A DNA stretch of 64,000 nt. Origin: Pseudomonas sp. M30-35. Lineage in GTDB: Bacteria; Pseudomonadota; Gammaproteobacteria; Pseudomonadales; Pseudomonadaceae. Shown piece by piece: positions 1 through 8,243 of the stretch. The stretch lies in contig NZ_CP020892.1 of assembly GCF_002163625.1 (NCBI RefSeq), positions 1,364,001 to 1,428,000 on the forward strand, read 5' to 3'. The number at the start of each line of letters is the position of its first letter. Position 1 is the stretch's first letter. A program made the translations under genes and the position numbers. Below the pieces are notes generated by a model. The model was not told the origin of the DNA. It did no database searches and was given only the letters and a program-made list of their open reading frames with translations.

Positions 1-137
1 CAACCTACAAAGAGCCATTCGGCCTGAAGAACTGGCGTGCGCGAGTCGTTGCCAACTATGGCGAGGAAGACAGCAATATCGATTTCTACGACACCAGTAT
101 CAAGAGCCTTAGCTTAGGTATGCTCTACAACTTTTAA
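1..137 (+). CDS. C-terminal end of an outer-membrane beta-barrel-like protein (partial)
   Basis: An open frame runs in from the window edge and stops at TAA 135-137. Its last 44 residues alternate polar and hydrophobic positions and end in Leu-Tyr-Asn-Phe, the terminal-phenylalanine signature used by the BAM machinery for outer-membrane beta-barrels. The 5' part lies outside the window, so the family cannot be named. The next gene downstream is also an outer-membrane barrel (FadL type), so both may serve uptake of hydrophobic compounds, but the 276-base gap and lack of further context make co-transcription uncertain. Confidence 0.5.
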   Translation, partial: TYKEPFGLKNWRARVVANYGEEDSNIDFYDTSIKSLSLGMLYNF

Positions 138-413
138 TATTCACTGAAATGGCTGCGTTGGCTGTGTCACATTGATCTGGATCTGTAATACACAGTGAAG
201 GGCATGTGTGGCATAGCCTGCGGCCGTTGACGCTGTTGCATGATGAAATTAACAGCTTATGTGTTTGCTGTAATTAGGCTGCAGTACACGATTTTGACTG
301 AATGGACAGTTGGGTGAGGGCTATTATACTCAGTGCCAATCGTGCATCTTTAAGTGCACTACAAGCAGCTAGACCGCTAAGTATTAATACACAAATGAAA
401 GGTATTTCAGGCC

Positions 414-1688
414 ATGCTGCACAAAGCATTATTGTCTATCGCGTTGTTGGGCATTACAGGGAAAGTTTGGGCTGGCGGTATAATGCTGTATGAGGTGGGG
501 CAGGAGGGGGCCGGCCTAGCCAATGCCGGTGCTGCAGTGTTGGCAACCGATCCCAGTATTTTAATGAATAACCCTGCCGGTTTGACCGCGCTTGCTGGGA
601 CTCAGGTCAGCGCTAATGGCCAGCTCTTGCTGGGTAACGTCAAGTTCTCCCGTGATGATGACAATACCTTCGGCGGCAACGAAGGCGGCAATGCTCTTAA
701 GTACTTTCCGAGTGGCAGTACGTTTATCAGCCACCAGCTCAATGACCGTGCTGCTATCGGCTTCGGCATGGTTGGCAACTTCGGCTTGGCAGTGAAGTAT
801 GACGATGATTGGGCGGGGCGTTATTTCACTCAAAAATCATCACTGATTGCCGTCGCTTTCCAACCGACCATTGCATACAAGGTGACCGATGATCTGTCGG
901 TCGGTATTGGCCCGCGTATCATGCTTGGACGCTTTCTTACTGAAATAGCGGTGGATAACAATCCACTGGGATTGGGTGATTCAGCTGATGGCCAGCTCAA
1001 GTACAAAGATACCGATTGGGGCATGGGAGCTACCGTCGGCATCATGTACGACCTCTCTGAGCGCACAAAGCTAGGTCTGTCTTATGTCAGCGAAATCGAT
1101 CTTGAGTTTGAAGATAAACCTGACTTTGATGGCATCACCAATCCGCTATTGAATGGTGCGCTTAACCGTATCAATGCAGATCAGCTTAATGTCGATATGA
1201 CCGTACCGCAGACGGTTCTAGCGAGCATCTCACACCAGTTGAATAACCAATGGACAGTGCTCGGTAGTCTGGGTTGGCAGGACTGGAGTGAGTTCGGCAA
1301 GATTGGCGTAGAAGTCGATGGTAATCCTGACGGTTCGGCTGTCTCGCGTTCAGTGGACCGCAGCTATAAGGACACTTGGCATGCCTCGCTGGGCGCACAA
1401 AATCAAATCACTCAGAAGCTGCGGCTCAACATGGGCGTCGGCTATGACAGCTCTGCCGTTGATGACAAGGATCGCACGGTAGATGTACCAATGGGGGAAA
1501 CTTGGCGGCTTGCGACAGGGTTCAACTACCAAGTGGATGAGACGCTGTCGGTCAATATGAACTACACACTCATATGGATGGGGGACATGAGTGTTGATCA
1601 GACTAAGCGCAACGGCGAGACCTTGTCCGGTGAGTTCAAGAATGCCGCAATCCACGTCATCGGTGGCGGTGCGACCTGGCGCTTTTAA
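414..1688 (+). CDS. OmpP1/FadL/TodX family outer-membrane transporter
   Basis: A 424-residue protein with a short signal peptide ending near Val-Trp-Ala-Gly (residues 18-21). The mature N-terminus resembles the FadL hatch domain, with an early Asn-Pro-Ala-Gly-Leu motif near residue 53. The rest is strand-like repeats ending in Thr-Trp-Arg-Phe, with the terminal aromatic residue of a barrel. FadL proteins carry long-chain fatty acids or aromatic hydrocarbons across the outer membrane by lateral diffusion. Length is typical of the family. The ATG at 414 follows a purine-rich AAAGG at about 398. The substrate is not deducible. It converges on the LysR gene downstream with 27 bases between them. 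Confidence 0.85.
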   Translation: MLHKALLSIALLGITGKVWAGGIMLYEVGQEGAGLANAGAAVLATDPSILMNNPAGLTALAGTQVSANGQLLLGNVKFSRDDDNTFGGNEGGNALKYFPSGSTFISHQLNDRAAIGFGMVGNFGLAVKYDDDWAGRYFTQKSSLIAVAFQPTIAYKVTDDLSVGIGPRIMLGRFLTEIAVDNNPLGLGDSADGQLKYKDTDWGMGATVGIMYDLSERTKLGLSYVSEIDLEFEDKPDFDGITNPLLNGALNRINADQLNVDMTVPQTVLASISHQLNNQWTVLGSLGWQDWSEFGKIGVEVDGNPDGSAVSRSVDRSYKDTWHASLGAQNQITQKLRLNMGVGYDSSAVDDKDRTVDVPMGETWRLATGFNYQVDETLSVNMNYTLIWMGDMSVDQTKRNGETLSGEFKNAAIHVIGGGATWRF

Positions 1689-1715
1689 ACGCTTCTGCTC
1701 CTTGTCGCACCCGAC

Positions 1716-2612
1716 TCAATTGGGATCTGGCGTGATCTGCTCCAACTGTGGACACGCCCATTCAACGAATGCCCGTACGCGTGGCGACAACTGCAAGGCG
1801 TGCGGGTAGACCAGCTGAACCGGCAAGTCCATGGGCTCGAAGTCTTTAAGAATCCTGACCAGTCGACCTTCAGCGAGCTCATCCGCAACTTGATAATGCA
1901 TCAATCGAGTAATGCCTATGCCTTGCAGGCAGGATAGTTTGGCGGCGCGTATTTGATTGCAAACAAGTCGTGGGGAGATTGTCTCAGCCAGTTCTTTAGC
2001 TTTATGGCGGAAGTACCATTGCCGTCCTTGTGACGCGAGTGTGATGCACCTGTGCTCTTGCAGTGATGCTGGGCCATCAATAGCTGGGGCGCTAGCAAGG
2101 TAGTCAGGGCTTGCACAGGTTATCAATCGAGTTGCACCGATCTTTCGTGCCACCATGGCCGAGTCAGGCAGATGACCGATGCGCAGTGCAAGATCGAGGC
2201 GCTCATCAAGTAATCCAACCACGTGGTCGTTTAGTGCCAGCTCAACGCTTATTTCGCTATGCAGCTTGAGAAACTGGTTGACCAGTGGCGCGATGAAGCG
2301 CTGGCCAAACTCCACGGGTGCGGTGAGACGCAGCAGGCCGCGAACGGTGCCGTCCCGAGCTTCCAGATGCTGCTCCATATCATCGAAATCTGCGAGCATA
2401 CGCCGACTCCAGCCCAGGTATTCTTCACCTTCATCAGTCAAGGCCATGCGCCGAGTGCTGCGGTTCAACAAGCGAACCCCTAAATAGCGCTCCAAAGCCG
2501 CAAGTGAGCGCACTAAGGATGCCACCGACTGGCCTGTTGCATCTGCCGCTGAACTCAAGCTACCGCTGTCGACGATGCGCACGAAGTTGGCCATTGCTTT
2601 GAGCCTGTCCAT
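1716..2612 (-). CDS. LysR family transcriptional regulator, divergent from VOC-GST pair
   Basis: A 298-residue LysR-type regulator. It has an N-terminal winged helix-turn-helix (about residues 1-60, with the usual Ser-Leu-Ser-Ser-Ala-Ala pattern) and a periplasmic-binding-protein-like effector domain from about 90 to 295. It resembles the CrgA/DsdC-like LTTRs common next to glyoxalase or GST genes. I chose the ATG at 2612 because an AGAAGG ribosome site lies 5 bases before it; a GTG two codons upstream is possible. It diverges from the VOC and GST genes, and a TTCAC-N7-GTGAA palindrome sits in the shared promoter gap, so control of that pair is likely. The ligand is unknown. Confidence 0.85.
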   Translation of the reverse strand: MDRLKAMANFVRIVDSGSLSSAADATGQSVASLVRSLAALERYLGVRLLNRSTRRMALTDEGEEYLGWSRRMLADFDDMEQHLEARDGTVRGLLRLTAPVEFGQRFIAPLVNQFLKLHSEISVELALNDHVVGLLDERLDLALRIGHLPDSAMVARKIGATRLITCASPDYLASAPAIDGPASLQEHRCITLASQGRQWYFRHKAKELAETISPRLVCNQIRAAKLSCLQGIGITRLMHYQVADELAEGRLVRILKDFEPMDLPVQLVYPHALQLSPRVRAFVEWACPQLEQITPDPN

Positions 2613-2656
2613 TGTCACCTTCTGATTTGTGCGATTTGTGCATAAGTATTGTCAGG

Positions 2657-2673
2657 TTCACACCATAGGTGAA
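2657..2673. promoter_or_regulatory. Candidate LysR operator in the divergent promoter gap
   Basis: A perfect 5-base palindrome TTCAC with a 7-base spacer and GTGAA lies between the divergent lysR and VOC genes. Its inner half-sites fit the T-N11-A LysR box. This is a sequence match only; binding is inferred from position. Confidence 0.45.
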
Positions 2674-2726
2674 ACCGCAAATTGCGCTGAAACTCTAGGG
2701 ACCTTATCACCTGGAGTTGCAAGCAC

Positions 2727-3155
2727 ATGAGCCATCGACCCAGCCCTGCACGGATTTGTGCCTACGACCATATCGGCATTCGAGTTAGCGACAAAAACCG
2801 AGCCATTGCTTTTTATCAGGCTCTTGGCTTTGTCGAAAGTGCCAGCTTTCCCTTGTATGAAGCCAACGAAATGCTCAGTTCGGACGGTGTTCGGATAAAC
2901 CTGATCTTCAATGGCGCACGCTTACCCAATGCACATAACGTCCTGCTGGACGCGCCGCTGAAGCTACCGGGCGTGACCCATCCGGCATTCGTTGTCGATG
3001 ACCTGCAGGCGCTTGAGGCTTGGTTGTGCGAGGAGGGCATCACTATCACTGAAGGACCCCATCACATCGGCCCTAGACGAGTCGCGCTATTTATCCGCGA
3101 CCCCGATGGCAATGTTCTTGAATTCAATCAGCTAATTAATGGAGATGAACAATGA
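2727..3155 (+). CDS. VOC (glyoxalase/bleomycin-resistance/dioxygenase) superfamily protein
   Basis: A 142-residue single-module vicinal-oxygen-chelate protein. It opens with the typical Tyr-Asp-His-Ile-Gly-Ile-Arg-Val stretch (about residues 13-20), where His is a likely metal ligand. It ends with the Arg-Asp-Pro-Asp-Gly-Asn-Val-Leu-Glu-Phe signature (about 126-135), where Glu is the second ligand. These proteins bind a divalent metal and act on small electrophiles such as methylglyoxal adducts, or bind drugs; the substrate here is unknown. Its stop overlaps the start of the GST gene by four bases (ATGA), so the two are translationally coupled, suggesting a glutathione-linked detoxification pair. 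Confidence 0.85.
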   Translation: MSHRPSPARICAYDHIGIRVSDKNRAIAFYQALGFVESASFPLYEANEMLSSDGVRINLIFNGARLPNAHNVLLDAPLKLPGVTHPAFVVDDLQALEAWLCEEGITITEGPHHIGPRRVALFIRDPDGNVLEFNQLINGDEQ

Positions 3156-3739
3156 AACTTTACGATTTGGACGCGTCGGGCAATTGCTACAAAGTCAGAC
3201 TTTTAGCGTCTTTGGCCAATATTGAGCTTGAAGTAGTTGCAGTGGATTTTCTAAACGGCGCGCACAAGAAAGCGCCATTATTAGATTTAAACCCACTGGG
3301 GGAGTTGCCGATCCTGGAAGACGGAACTCAGATCATTCGGGATTCGCAAGCCATTCTGGTTTATTTGGCGGGCGTGTACGGTGGTTTGGCCTGGTGGCCC
3401 GCGCATGCTCAAGGCCAAGCTGAGATCGTGCAATGGCTGTCTTTTGCGGCTAATGAGGTTGGTCACAGTCTTTGTGCGGCGCGTCTTGTACAGAAGTTTG
3501 GGGTCGAGTTGGACAAGTCGGCGGCGCTGGAAAAGTCGAAAGTGACGCTCTCGTTGCTCGATAAACACTTGGAACACAATGATTGGCTTGCGATTGGTCG
3601 CCCTTCAATTGCCGATTGTGCGGTCTACCCTTACGTCGTACTTGCCCCTGAAGGCGGGGTGGATCTTACGCCGTACACTCATATTGCACGTTGGATGAGC
3701 CGAGTGGAGGCTTTACCCGGTTATCTGGCCAAGCCCTGA
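3152..3739 (+). CDS. Glutathione S-transferase family protein
   Basis: A 195-residue soluble protein with an N-terminal thioredoxin-like GST domain: start Lys-Leu-Tyr-Asp, active-site region Ser-Gly-Asn-Cys-Tyr-Lys at 9-14, and the cis-proline Glu-Leu-Pro-Ile-Leu plus Asp-Ser-Gln-Ala-Ile motif that binds the glutathione gamma-glutamyl group. A helical C-terminal domain (about 85-195) contains the Ile-Ala-Asp-Cys-Ala N-capping motif. GSTs conjugate or thiolyse electrophiles in the cytoplasm. It overlaps the VOC gene by four bases and shares the divergent LysR gene upstream. The substrate class cannot be told from sequence. Confidence 0.85.
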   Translation: MKLYDLDASGNCYKVRLLASLANIELEVVAVDFLNGAHKKAPLLDLNPLGELPILEDGTQIIRDSQAILVYLAGVYGGLAWWPAHAQGQAEIVQWLSFAANEVGHSLCAARLVQKFGVELDKSAALEKSKVTLSLLDKHLEHNDWLAIGRPSIADCAVYPYVVLAPEGGVDLTPYTHIARWMSRVEALPGYLAKP

Positions 3740-3753
3740 GTGGTTTTGCAATG

Positions 3754-4503
3754 TTATTGCCCGGTGGGCTCTTCATACCTGCGCTGGATGCGTTTGAGCT
3801 CACCCGACTTGCGCAGTTGTTCAAGTGCGCTGGCCCAAGCAGCTACCAGTGTGTCGTCACTGTCACGGCTGAAGGCGATGTACAGTGATGAGCGATAAAG
3901 CTCAATGGGAATCTGGCGCAGCGTGCCATCGGCGATGTTGAGTTGGCGGCTGAAGTAAGCCACCCCGGCATCAGTGTCGCCGATGATGATGTCGGTGCGT
4001 CCGGCTAGCAACATGAGGTAGAGCTGATGGCTCTCGGTTGCACTTTTGTCGAGGTTTTTAAAACCCAGCGACTGCAGCATTTTGGGCACAAGCCCAGCAT
4101 GACGGGTGGTGATCTGTGGTGCGCGCAGCAGTTGTTCCAGAGAGTTTACCGGCTGCGCCGCAGTGGCCAGTTGATAGGGGTGAATGGACTCCTCCACGAT
4201 TGGGCCGACCCACTTGTACAACGGTTCGCGCTCTGCCGTGCGGAACATTGAAAACATGATGGTCTTGGGCCAGGTGTTCAATGCGTGGGTGGCTCGCATA
4301 CTGGGCAGCAGTAGTAATTCAAAATCATCCCCGGTCAGGGCCATGATGGCCCGAACGATCTCCGTGGTCATCCCGGTGAGCTGGTTGTTCTCTTGATAGT
4401 TGTAGGGTGGCCACTCTTCGGTCACTACCTTGTATTGCTCGGCCCTGACAACTGAGCCCAGTAACAGACAGAGCAGCGCTAAAGTTAGTGTCGAATATTT
4501 CAA
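3754..4503 (-). CDS. Periplasmic solute-binding protein, family 3 (amino-acid type), orphan
   Basis: A 249-residue protein with a clear signal peptide (residues 1-21, cleaved after Val-Val-Arg-Ala) and a two-lobe SBP_bac_3 fold. It starts with the Trp-Pro-Pro-Tyr-Asn-Tyr motif and then Gly-Met-Thr-Thr-Glu-Ile-Val typical of polar-amino-acid-binding proteins in Pseudomonas. No permease or ATPase gene adjoins it; many such single proteins have unknown roles. It converges with the GST gene (14 bases apart) and is transcribed in the same direction as the following LysR gene with a 155-base gap. The ligand is unknown. Confidence 0.8.
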   Translation of the reverse strand: MKYSTLTLALLCLLLGSVVRAEQYKVVTEEWPPYNYQENNQLTGMTTEIVRAIMALTGDDFELLLLPSMRATHALNTWPKTIMFSMFRTAEREPLYKWVGPIVEESIHPYQLATAAQPVNSLEQLLRAPQITTRHAGLVPKMLQSLGFKNLDKSATESHQLYLMLLAGRTDIIIGDTDAGVAYFSRQLNIADGTLRQIPIELYRSSLYIAFSRDSDDTLVAAWASALEQLRKSGELKRIQRRYEEPTGQ

Positions 4504-4658
4504 ATGTTCTGCCTGATGAGCTGCACGGTGTTCAAGGGCGGACCTAATTTAAAGAACAAGATAATAAGCATAGCCAGTGATACGCGTCTGATGCTCAGTG
4601 CAGTCTCAGAGGGGGCTGGAGTTGCCCCTACTAAACCGGAATACCACCTGCTGCGGTT

Positions 4659-5543
4659 TTATGCGCGCGATGGTCTTTGTTGTCTGGCTTGATCGGCACT
4701 GGCGAAAAAAGTCTCAATCATCTGGCTGGTCTTACGTTCAGCTAAACAGTATAGATAGGTCTCGGTGTGTATTGGCTCGTCTTCGATGTGAATAGGCCTG
4801 AGTTGCGGGTCTGCAATATATTCCGCTTCCGACACCACGCCCAGCCCTATACCTCTTACTACCGCCTCGCGCAGGGCTTCGCGGCTGCCGATCTCCATCA
4901 CTATGCGCGGTGATACATCTCGTTCAGCCAGCGCTTTCTCGAAAGCTAGCCGAGTGGTGGAGCCTTGCTCGCGGTACAACATGGGTTGCCCTTGCAGCGC
5001 GCTGAGTCGAATTTTTTCGCGCTGCGCCAATGGGTGTTGGTGATGTGCGAAAACAATCACCGGATGGCGTGCGTACAGCATGGAGTAAAATGCAGGGGAG
5101 TCGTGCCGCCCTGCCAAAACCCCAACTTCAATAACGTAATTTTCAAGGTCAGCCAGCACCGAAGCAGAATTGCCGATACGGATCGACAAGTCGATTTGTG
5201 GGTAATTGCGACGATAGGCGTCGACCATCTCAATGACGTGAAAGGGACCAACAGCCCCAAGTCGTAACTGGCCGCGAATGAGGGTGCCCGAATCGCGGAG
5301 CAATCCATCGGCTTCAAACTCCAGAGCGATGAGTTGTTGGGCGAGGGGAAGTAGCTGTCTGCCGACGGTGGAAAGTTCGGCGCGGCGACCCCGGCGATGA
5401 AATAGCTCGAGGTTATGCTGGCGCTCAAGTGCTTGCACTTGAGTGGTGATGGTCGGTTGGCTGAGACCTAGAGAGCGAGCGCCAGCGCTGAAGCTGCCAT
5501 GACGTGCCACGGCTAGAAAGGCGCGCAGTTTACTGTTCGACAT
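4659..5543 (-). CDS. LysR family regulator, probable regulator of the phosphonate cluster
   Basis: A 294-residue LysR-type regulator. The N-terminal helix-turn-helix (about 1-60, with Gly-Leu-Ser-Gln-Pro-Thr-Ile-Thr-Thr-Gln in the recognition helix) is followed by a Cys/PBP-like ligand domain. It is divergent from phnD with 112 bases between, the usual layout for an LTTR controlling the neighbouring operon, and phosphonate-degradation clusters in Pseudomonas often carry such a gene. The inducer could be the phosphonate itself or phosphonoacetaldehyde. The ATG at 5543 is the natural start. Target assignment rests on position only. Confidence 0.8.
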   Translation of the reverse strand: MSNSKLRAFLAVARHGSFSAGARSLGLSQPTITTQVQALERQHNLELFHRRGRRAELSTVGRQLLPLAQQLIALEFEADGLLRDSGTLIRGQLRLGAVGPFHVIEMVDAYRRNYPQIDLSIRIGNSASVLADLENYVIEVGVLAGRHDSPAFYSMLYARHPVIVFAHHQHPLAQREKIRLSALQGQPMLYREQGSTTRLAFEKALAERDVSPRIVMEIGSREALREAVVRGIGLGVVSEAEYIADPQLRPIHIEDEPIHTETYLYCLAERKTSQMIETFFASADQARQQRPSRA

Positions 5544-5554
5544 CCATAGATTCC

Positions 5555-5597
5555 TTCAATACTTTTCGACGTAAACGCATATTGAATCGATCATATG
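5555..5597. promoter_or_regulatory. Palindromic region between lysR and phnD, candidate operator
   Basis: Two inverted-repeat elements are visible: TTCAAT (5555-5560) facing ATTGAA (5581-5586), and CATAT (5579-5583) facing ATATG (5593-5597) with a 9-base spacer. They lie in the 112-base divergent gap, where the LysR protein would be expected to bind. The match is by eye and unproven. Confidence 0.35.
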
Positions 5598-5612
5598 ACC
5601 GTCACATTACAG
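5595..5612 (-). promoter_or_regulatory. Possible Pho box
   Basis: Read on the minus strand this is CTGTAAT, a 4-base spacer, then CGGTCAT: two tandem 7-mers matching the PhoB half-site CTGTCAT at 6 of 7 positions each. The orientation points toward the LysR gene rather than phnD, so it could tie the regulator to phosphate starvation. Short motif, so chance is possible. Confidence 0.3.
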
Positions 5613-5655
5613 GTTTAGGGTAAGTCGCATTCCCACGACAACTGCTGGAAATGCC

Positions 5656-6522
5656 ATGACTACCTTCCGCAAACTGCTTTGTGCCTTCAGTGTTTCTCTT
5701 CCGCTTCTCGCCAGCACTCACGCTTTGGCTGAGCCCGTCCTGCGTATAGGTTTGATTCCTTCCGAGGATTCGCAATCGATGATCGAAAGCAGTAAACAGG
5801 TGCTTGATCAGCTACAGGAGGGCTTGGGCATGCCAGTCAAACCGTTCGTGGCCAGCGATTACAACGGTGTGATTGAGGCCTTGCGTTCGAAAAAGCTGGA
5901 TGTTGCCTACCTTGGGCCGTTCTCCTACGTGCTTGCCAACAAAATGGCTGATGCCGAAGCCTTCGCCGTTGCCGTGACCAAGAAGACGGGCACCAGCGCT
6001 TATCACAGCCTGATCATCACTCGCCGTGACAGCAACCTTAAGTCGCTGGCCGACCTCAAGGACCATACATTCGCCTTCGTCGATCCGAGTTCGACCTCTG
6101 GCCATCTGTTCCCTAAAGCCGGAATTGAGCAGGCAGGCTACCAGCCGGAGAAACTGTTCTCGCGGGTGATGTTTTCTGGCTCGCATGATGCCAGCATCCT
6201 CGCCGTTGTTAATGGCAAGGTTGATGCGGCTGCTGTTGCTGATCGTATTCTCGCCTCTGCGATCAGTCAGGGGCAGATCAAGCCAGACGATATCCAGATT
6301 GTATGGACCTCGCCTGACATTCCTGAGTCGCCGATGGTCTGGCGTAAGGATCTGGACCCAGCCTTGAAGAAGAAGCTGGTTACCGCATTGGCTCAGGTCA
6401 AGGATGTGCCTTGGGGTGACCAAGGTGTGCTCAACGGCTTCCAGCCAACCAACGACGCCGCCTACGATGTGGTCCGCGACACCGCCAAGGTGCTTGATCT
6501 CGACCTGAGCAAAATGAAATGA
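5656..6522 (+). CDS. phnD: Phosphonate ABC transporter, periplasmic binding protein
   Basis: A 288-residue PhnD-type solute-binding protein. Its signal peptide is about 1-25 (ending Ala-Leu-Ala-Glu). It has the family motifs Leu-Arg-Ile-Gly-Leu-Ile-Pro-Ser-Glu-Asp near the mature start, Tyr-Leu-Gly-Pro-Phe-Ser-Tyr around 95-101 and Ser-Thr-Ser-Gly-His at about 146-150, where Ser/Thr/His line the phosphonate-binding site in known PhnD structures. It captures phosphonates in the periplasm for PhnC/PhnE. Its stop overlaps the phnC start (ATGA). First gene of the phnD-phnC-phnE-adh-phnX run. Confidence 0.9.
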   Translation: MTTFRKLLCAFSVSLPLLASTHALAEPVLRIGLIPSEDSQSMIESSKQVLDQLQEGLGMPVKPFVASDYNGVIEALRSKKLDVAYLGPFSYVLANKMADAEAFAVAVTKKTGTSAYHSLIITRRDSNLKSLADLKDHTFAFVDPSSTSGHLFPKAGIEQAGYQPEKLFSRVMFSGSHDASILAVVNGKVDAAAVADRILASAISQGQIKPDDIQIVWTSPDIPESPMVWRKDLDPALKKKLVTALAQVKDVPWGDQGVLNGFQPTNDAAYDVVRDTAKVLDLDLSKMK

Positions 6523-7316
6523 TCAGGGTTAGTAAGCTTACCAAGCACTATGGCGACAATCCGGTGCTACGGGGCATTGATCTGCAGGTTGGGCCCGGGG
6601 AGTTCGTTGTTGTGCTCGGTCAGTCGGGTGCTGGTAAATCAACCTTGCTGCGTTGCATGAACCGCTTGGCCAAAGCCGACGGCGGGGCACTGCAAGTGGC
6701 TGGCATCGACGCTTTACATGCCCGCGATGAACGCGCACTGCGCCGTCAGGTGGCGATGATCTTCCAGCACCACAATGTGGTTCCGCGCCTGTCGGTGCTG
6801 AAGAACGTACTCACTGGGCGACTCGCTTCGGTGTCGACCTTGGCTTCGGTGTTGCAACTGTTTGGCCGCGACGACATTGAGTTGGCCCACCAATGCCTGC
6901 GCCGGGTGGAGTTGGGGCACAAGGCCGATGAGCGAACGGACTCGCTGTCCGGTGGGCAGATGCAAAGGGTCGGCATCGCCCGAGCACTGGCTCAGCAGCC
7001 CAAGGTGATACTGGCCGACGAACCGGTGGCCAGTCTCGACCCCAAAACTGCTCGGCTGGTTATGCAATACCTACGGGATGCCAGTCGCGAGCTGGGTATC
7101 ACCGTGGTGTGCAACCTGCACCAAGTGGAATTCGCGCGTGAATTCGCGGACCGTATTGTGGGGCTGGCGCATGGCCGTTTGGTCTACGACGGTGATGCCA
7201 GTGGTCTTGATGAGGCCACCCTGCAGCGTATCTACCCCGACGCAGAATGCATCGATGGCGAACCCGCAGCAGCGCATGCGCCGCAGTTGCACTATGCCAA
7301 TGGCCTGGGAGGCTGA
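6519..7316 (+). CDS. phnC: Phosphonate ABC transporter ATPase
   Basis: A 265-residue ABC ATPase of the PhnC family. Walker A Gly-Gln-Ser-Gly-Ala-Gly-Lys-Ser-Thr is at 34-42; the signature Leu-Ser-Gly-Gly-Gln-Met-Gln-Arg and Walker B Val-Ile-Leu-Ala-Asp-Glu-Pro follow around 144-172, with a switch His in Cys-Asn-Leu-His. It powers import through PhnE of the ligand delivered by PhnD. Four-base overlap with phnD and a one-base gap to phnE indicate one operon. About 20 residues longer at the C-terminus than the ATPase core, as is common for the family. Confidence 0.92.
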   Translation: MIRVSKLTKHYGDNPVLRGIDLQVGPGEFVVVLGQSGAGKSTLLRCMNRLAKADGGALQVAGIDALHARDERALRRQVAMIFQHHNVVPRLSVLKNVLTGRLASVSTLASVLQLFGRDDIELAHQCLRRVELGHKADERTDSLSGGQMQRVGIARALAQQPKVILADEPVASLDPKTARLVMQYLRDASRELGITVVCNLHQVEFAREFADRIVGLAHGRLVYDGDASGLDEATLQRIYPDAECIDGEPAAAHAPQLHYANGLGG

Positions 7317-7317
7317 C

Positions 7318-8136
7318 ATGCGTATGCACAATTATCGCTGGATGGTGGATACGCCCGAAAGCCTGCGTGGTTGGGCGGGTAGTGCGGCCATGTTGCTGGC
7401 TGTGATTGTTCTGCTGCACTGGAGTGCAAGTGGTGCGGAGCTCAGCTGGGGCGAGTTGGCTGCGGGCTTGCCGCAGATCGGCGATTTCTTAAGCCGTTCG
7501 ATGCCGCCAGATTTAGATATTCTGCCCCGATTGGTCGGGCCAGCAGTGGAGACGCTGCAAATTGCTATATGGGGCACGTTACTCGGTGTCATCTTCGCCG
7601 TGCCGTTGGCGTTTCTTGCTGCCCGTAACCTGCATAGCAATCGCTGGGTGTATCAGGGTACTCGGCAAGTGCTCAATGTGATTCGCAGCATCAATGAGCT
7701 GATCCTCGCCTTGGTGTTTGTCTCGGCGGTCGGCCTGGGTCCGTTCCCCGGTGTGTTGGCGTTGGCTCTGCACGGCGTCGGCATGCTGGGCAAGTTTTTC
7801 GCCGAAAGTATCGAGGAGATCGATCAAGGCCCCCTCGAAGCATTACGTGCCACCGGCGCCCGTCCGTTGCAGGTGATTGTCTTCGGTGTGTTGCCACAGG
7901 TGATCACTTCCTGGATCGCAGTCATTCTCTATCGTTTTGAGGTCAACCTGCGTTCAGCCACCGTGCTGGGCATGGTCGGTGCTGGCGGTCTGGGCTTCGA
8001 GCTGGTGAGCAGCCTGAAACTGTTCAAGTATCCGGAAACAGCGACCTGCATCATCGTCATCACCCTGATGGTTGTTGCGGCAGACATGCTCTCAAGTCGG
8101 CTGCGAAACGCTATCCAGAGCAATGGCCGCCACTGA
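7318..8136 (+). CDS. phnE: Phosphonate ABC transporter permease
   Basis: A 272-residue inner-membrane permease with about six hydrophobic helices. It carries the EAA-loop Glu-Ala-Leu-Arg-Ala-Thr-Gly-Ala that couples to the PhnC ATPase (near residues 179-186). The ATG at 7318 was chosen over upstream in-frame codons because a GGGAGG ribosome site lies just before it and the Pseudomonas PhnE family has this length. Together with PhnC and PhnD it forms a complete phosphonate importer. A 107-base gap with a strong hairpin separates it from the next gene. Confidence 0.9.
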   Translation: MRMHNYRWMVDTPESLRGWAGSAAMLLAVIVLLHWSASGAELSWGELAAGLPQIGDFLSRSMPPDLDILPRLVGPAVETLQIAIWGTLLGVIFAVPLAFLAARNLHSNRWVYQGTRQVLNVIRSINELILALVFVSAVGLGPFPGVLALALHGVGMLGKFFAESIEEIDQGPLEALRATGARPLQVIVFGVLPQVITSWIAVILYRFEVNLRSATVLGMVGAGGLGFELVSSLKLFKYPETATCIIVITLMVVAADMLSSRLRNAIQSNGRH

Positions 8137-8175
8137 GTACGCTTAGCGGCTCGAACGCATACCTTTCCATAACGT

Positions 8176-8194
8176 GCCGTGGCGATGCCACGGC
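8176..8194. repeat. Intercistronic hairpin between phnE and the alcohol dehydrogenase gene
   Basis: A perfect 8-base inverted repeat GCCGTGGC, a 3-base loop, GCCACGGC. There is no T-run, so it is not a standard terminator. It may act as an mRNA-stability or attenuation element between the transporter and catabolic parts of the operon. Confidence 0.5.
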
Positions 8195-8243
8195 TACCTT
8201 TGGCTTGCCCGGAAAGTGGGCATATCAACGGAGTAACAGCGCA

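Noticed and set aside
294..327. TTGACT and TATTAT as a promoter for the FadL-like gene
   Set aside because: The spacing is 22 bases, too long for a normal sigma-70 promoter.
5812..6423. 203-codon minus-strand frame opposite phnD
   Set aside because: Overlaps the clear PhnD gene; low-complexity shadow.
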